Positions 61,749 to 64,000 of a stretch of 64,000 nucleotides of DNA are shown in pieces. The translations under genes and the position numbers were made by a program. Within the stretch, counting starts at the first letter, position 1. Each line of letters begins with the position of its first letter. The notes beneath the pieces were generated by a model. The model had not been told where the DNA came from and ran no database searches. It saw only the letters and a program-made list of their open reading frames with translations. This stretch comes from Anaerolineae bacterium. GTDB taxonomy: Bacteria; Chloroflexota; Anaerolineae; UBA4142; SHND01. The stretch lies in contig JADZCJ010000089.1 of assembly GCA_020851635.1 (NCBI GenBank), positions 42,894-106,893 of the forward strand, given 5' to 3'.

Positions 61749-62548
61749 CAAAACAACCCCAGCGAACGCGCAATCACCACTCCGACAATGACAATCACGA
61801 GCGCCACACGAAATACATCCTGCGCCATCAAACTGGCATAATGCTCGACCCGTTCGAGCAGATAGGCGCCCGCGCCATAGATTTCTTCACCCAGGAGCGG
61901 CGCGGACATGGTGAGATAGGTAAAGGGCAGCACGTTCGGGTTGCTCGTGCCGCCGACCTGAAAAGCGTTCTTTTGCGCGGCGGGTTCGGTCATCAAGAGA
62001 TACTCGTCGCCAAACGACCCCAACAGCACGTTCGCCGTAATCGGTTCGGTATCTAGAATATCCATCACCCCCGCCGCGTAGGGCACGGCGCTCCCGTTCA
62101 CGGGCGGCGCAATAAAGCGCGCCTGGTCAAACCGAAATTCTTCGGGATAGCCCTGCCGTTCATACGCGCGCCGCAGTTGGTCGAGCGCGGCAGGAAACGC
62201 CGTCGGCTCGGTCACGGTGACGAGCGGGGGAATGTCGCTGTTTGCCGCGCGGTCGGCAAGAAATTCCAGCGTGTTTAACCCTGCGAGCGTGTCCGCCGTG
62301 CGGGGACCGCTCACCCCCCCCGTCCCCACCGAGACATGCACCGCCTGCCCTGTTTCGGCAGCGCGTGACATTAGTTTTTTCAACGAATCATAGGCGGGGA
62401 TGGCGCGCAGATGCGGGCGCGAACCTTTCCGGTTTGCGCGATAGAGCAGATAGAAAAAGGGAATCAAAAACGCCAAAAAGACCGCAAGCATCACTGCTTG
62501 CAAGGTCCCGATTCCCAAGGCGGTAAAAAGATCGGACAGCACGGACAT
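61748..62548 (-). CDS. DUF6754-like membrane protein, first gene of the operon
   Basis: 266 residues. N-terminal helix AVMLAVFLAFLIPFFYLLYR, then a soluble-looking domain: RAIPAYDSLKKLMSRAAETG, VHVSVGTGGVSGPRTADTLA, LEFLADRAANSDIPPLVTVT, FIAPPVNGSAVPYAAGVMDI, NVLLGSFGDEYLLMTEPAAQ. C-terminal helix VFRVALVIVIVGVVIARSLG. I associate this pattern with DUF6754, known mainly from Chloroflexota and Firmicutes; the assignment is from memory. The ATG lies only 18 bases from an inverted-repeat element (62566-62663), which may provide the promoter. Confidence 0.8.
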   Translation of the reverse strand: MSVLSDLFTALGIGTLQAVMLAVFLAFLIPFFYLLYRANRKGSRPHLRAIPAYDSLKKLMSRAAETGQAVHVSVGTGGVSGPRTADTLAGLNTLEFLADRAANSDIPPLVTVTEPTAFPAALDQLRRAYERQGYPEEFRFDQARFIAPPVNGSAVPYAAGVMDILDTEPITANVLLGSFGDEYLLMTEPAAQKNAFQVGGTSNPNVLPFTYLTMSAPLLGEEIYGAGAYLLERVEHYASLMAQDVFRVALVIVIVGVVIARSLGLF

Positions 62549-62565
62549 TGGACTATCAGACCTGA

Positions 62566-62663
62566 CTAGCAGGTTGTCGGAGAGACCTCATTCGTAACTA
62601 TGAACACGCGTCGTAGTATCTCAAAAATAACTATAATTTGATTTCACTCCGACAACCTGCTAG
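62566..62663. mobile_element. Miniature inverted-repeat element A, 98 bp
   Basis: Exact 17-bp terminal inverted repeats: CTAGCAGGTTGTCGGAG (62566-62582) and its complement (62647-62663). No coding capacity. Its right end including 13 further inner bases recurs at 422-451 near gyrB. Confidence 0.8.
62597..62624 (-). promoter_or_regulatory. Candidate outward promoter inside element A
   Basis: On the minus strand TTGAGA (62619-62624), 16-base spacer, CATAGT (62597-62602), facing the DUF6754-like operon. Moderate match only. Confidence 0.35.
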
Positions 62664-62754
62664 TGCAACAACATGATGAAATTGCCAAGTCAGGTGATGG
62701 CACGCGAGTTAAAAAACTCAATACTCAACCCCGCAATCTCATGTTGTTGCACTA
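62661..62754. mobile_element. Miniature inverted-repeat element B, 94 bp
   Basis: Exact 16-bp inverted repeats TAGTGCAACAACATGA (62661-62676) and 62739-62754. It shares the bases TAG (62661-62663) with the end of element A. Sequence unrelated to element A. Confidence 0.75.
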
Positions 62755-62802
62755 TTAGTTTCCGTCGCGATTCATGCCCGAGCAATCGCGCTCCAAAACC
62801 TG

Positions 62803-63084
62803 TCAGGTCTCGCTTGCCGATGGGTTAGTTTGCTCCAGACGCGTAATGACAAGGTCCAGACTCTCCGGGTCTTGAAGCAAAACGGCGAAATCGCGCGCAA
62901 ATTCGTCGCCGGTCACAACCCCCAAAAACGGTTGTGCCGCAATGAGAAATTGACTGCCCAAAAAGGCGAGGGGCGCGTGCATGGACAAGAAAACAACCGC
63001 CGGTTCGCGCAAATTCCACGCGACCAGCTGTCCGCAGACACGGTCAATCACTTCAAGCCGCCGCGCGTCCTGTAAAATAGGCAT
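62803..63084 (-). CDS. Small protein of unknown function, 93 aa
   Basis: ATG 63082-63084. Sequence MPILQDARRLEVIDRVCGQL, AWNLREPAVVFLSMHAPLAF, LGSQFLIAAQPFLGVVTGDE and a Leu/Asp-rich end. It looks like a compact soluble helical protein with a hydrophobic middle section; I do not recognise the family. Composition is ordinary for the contig, so it is probably a real gene. No strong ribosome site. It lies between element B and the terminator at 63145-63168. Confidence 0.6.
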   Translation of the reverse strand: MPILQDARRLEVIDRVCGQLVAWNLREPAVVFLSMHAPLAFLGSQFLIAAQPFLGVVTGDEFARDFAVLLQDPESLDLVITRLEQTNPSASET

Positions 63085-63144
63085 CTCGGCAAGTATAGCA
63101 TAATCATTTTTCTATATCTACTGGCTTTTTGTCCCATAACGCAA

Positions 63145-63168
63145 AAACGGCGCATTTCTGCGCCGTTT
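63145..63168 (-). terminator. Intrinsic terminator of the TolB-like pseudogene
   Basis: AAACGGCGCA (63145-63154) pairs exactly with 63159-63168; read leftward the stem is followed by TTTTTGCG. Confidence 0.75.
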
Positions 63169-63235
63169 CCATACTCTTGCCATCTTGAAAGGAGCTTGCC
63201 CCTTCCCCGACCCGCCCCTCCTCAAGGAGAGCGAG

Positions 63236-63737
63236 TTATTCCGTCCAGCTCAGCATCCGCTCGCCCTGGAAGGTATACTTGAGCGGAATCTCGTCCGTCA
63301 CATTCTTGAGCACTTGCTCCACGTTCGAGCCGTCCGCATTCATCACAAAAATCTCCCACTTGCCGTTGCGGTCGGACAGGAACATAGGATCCGTAAATTT
63401 ACAATTTCCCGAATTTGCTTGAATGAGCCAGATACTGGAAAACGCGAATCCTCGCGAATCATTACGAATTTACGCGAATCTTGTTTTTCCCCAAGCATTT
63501 TGTGGAGATTCGTGCAAGCCGCAGTTTGGCGAACGATTCGCGCCGATTCGCGTTCCAGGGACCAACACTGGTTTCCGTTTCGGCAAGAAAGTTATACTTT
63601 TACGAACCCATAATCTGACTGCCGTCCGGCGACCAGACCGGGGCGACATTCAGCGTTTTTATCCCATGAACCGCTATTTCGCGCGTGCTGTGGAAATTCA
63701 GATTGTCGCCGTTCGAAACGAGCTTTTCTCGCGATGA
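63236..63737 (-). pseudogene. TolB-like beta-propeller gene fragment, interrupted by a small element
   Basis: Minus-strand frame upstream of the insertion: SNGDNLNFHSTREIAVHG, then VAPVWSPDGSQI. Downstream of it: MFLSDRNGKWEIFVMNADGS, NVEQVLKNVTDEIPLKY and FQGERMLSWTE followed by TAA (63236-63238). This is the PD40/TolB blade signature (WSPDG, SDRNG, DGS). Removing 63387-63609 and one copy of ATA restores the reading SQIMFLSDRNG in frame. The 5' side meets a stop at 63738-63740 and has no start, so the gene is also truncated there. Not functional. Confidence 0.85.
63387..63609. mobile_element. 223-bp non-coding inserted element with ATA target duplication
   Basis: Bounded by ATA at 63384-63386 and 63610-63612. 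Its 18-base ends (63387-63404 and complement of 63592-63609) agree at 13 of 18 positions, an imperfect terminal inverted repeat. Inside, CGCGAATC-like units recur at 10-base intervals (63441-63480), and 63441-63460 pairs with 63535-63554 at 18 of 20 positions, so the centre can fold into a long hairpin. No open frame of note. Confidence 0.82.
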
Positions 63738-63880
63738 TTAATAGGTCCGCGTCAAAGCAGCCCGATATGTGGCTTGTGGGGATTTCAGCGTAATTCTATA
63801 GGGTGAGGGGCGACTCGTACTCCAGCAATAACAGTCGCGACGGCACAAAGCCCAGCTTACCAGGAAATGTTGATGTTAGA

Positions 63881-64000
63881 GCAAAATAGAAATGTCCGCT
63901 TTTCGCAAAGTAGAAATGTCCGCCCTGTGGGATAATCCGACGTTCTAAATCCAGAACGAAGGACCTGCGAAAAGTGAGTGACCTTGTGAAATTATCGGAA
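63881..64000 (+). mobile_element. Left end of an insertion sequence (continues beyond the window)
   Basis: TAGAAATGTCCGC occurs twice, at 63887-63899 and 63911-63923, 24 bases apart, as expected of transposase-binding repeats in IS ends. A coding start follows at 63974. The stretch 63741-63880 before it shows no gene that I recognise. Confidence 0.55.
63974..64000 (+). CDS. Probable transposase, first nine codons
   Basis: GTG at 63974 with AAGGA at 63959-63963 opens a frame reading MSDLVKLSE to the window edge. The adjacent TGTCCGC repeats are typical of IS elements with integrase-type transposases. Too short for family assignment. Confidence 0.4.

Noticed and set aside
63441..63480. CGCGAATC-like units at 10-base period considered as a CRISPR or tandem-repeat array
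   Set aside because: Units are too short and lack spacers; they belong to the hairpin of the 223-bp inserted element.

Overview
The window reads like one contig of an uncultured Chloroflexota (Anaerolineae-like) bacterium. Signs are moderate to high GC, lipoproteins with long Pro/Ala/Thr/Gln linkers, an operon built around a MutL/GlmL-like ATPase with zinc-ribbon and DUF6754-like membrane partners, Flp-type pilins, paired PAS/GAF histidine kinases, and carbohydrate-oriented ABC transporters. This taxonomic call is inference from gene content; no rRNA is present. No tRNA, rRNA or CRISPR array was seen.

Layout. 1-413: 5' part of gyrB, cut by the window edge. 0.6-9.9 kb: membrane protein, MFS permease, ADP-ribosylglycohydrolase, FAD oxidoreductase, cinA with a degenerate amidase domain, ilvE, an EamA exporter and a Gfo/Idh/MocA dehydrogenase. 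10.0-26.8 kb: a sugar/peptide catabolic region centred on a LacI-type regulator. Two exactly reverse-complementary 35-bp operators sit on two near-identical divergent promoters. The leftward unit holds lacI, an oligopeptide-type ABC importer, a Gfo/Idh/MocA protein and an M19-like protein that has lost metal ligands. The rightward unit holds a sugar ABC importer, an intact M19 dipeptidase, a GH172-type (DUF2961) glycosidase and an M24 peptidase. Neither importer has an ATPase gene here.

26.9-29.8 kb: hypA-hypC-hypD-hypE. 29.9-38.8 kb: a signalling and redox region (CBS protein, three two-component proteins plus a lone receiver, a VKOR/DsbA disulfide-forming pair, a B12-type radical SAM protein, a thioredoxin-fold fusion). 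38.9-44.1 kb: prfB with its +1 programmed frameshift and ftsY, separated by an AT-richer restriction-modification pair. 44.1-48.7 kb: SPFH protein, M20 peptidase, two small Flp pilins each with its own promoter, and an HpcH/HpaI aldolase.

48.8-54.1 kb: a co-directional cluster with a cytoplasmic subtilisin-like protease, a GAF protein, a small protein with an internal repeat, an MFS-cyclic-nucleotide-binding fusion, a STAS protein and a Crp/Fnr regulator. Two TGTCA-N6-TGACA palindromes with the same 32-bp distance to a -10 box suggest that the Crp-type protein activates the small-protein gene and the STAS-MFS unit.

54.3-62.5 kb: a tightly coupled leftward operon (DUF6754-like, membrane protein, 864-aa double-zinc-ribbon membrane protein, membrane protein, MutL-like ATPase, unknown 367-aa protein) followed by an LPXTG-type protein. 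No mutase subunit genes accompany the MutL homologue. 62.5-64.0 kb: miniature inverted-repeat elements, a TolB-like propeller pseudogene split by a 223-bp element with a 3-bp target duplication, and the left end of an insertion sequence.
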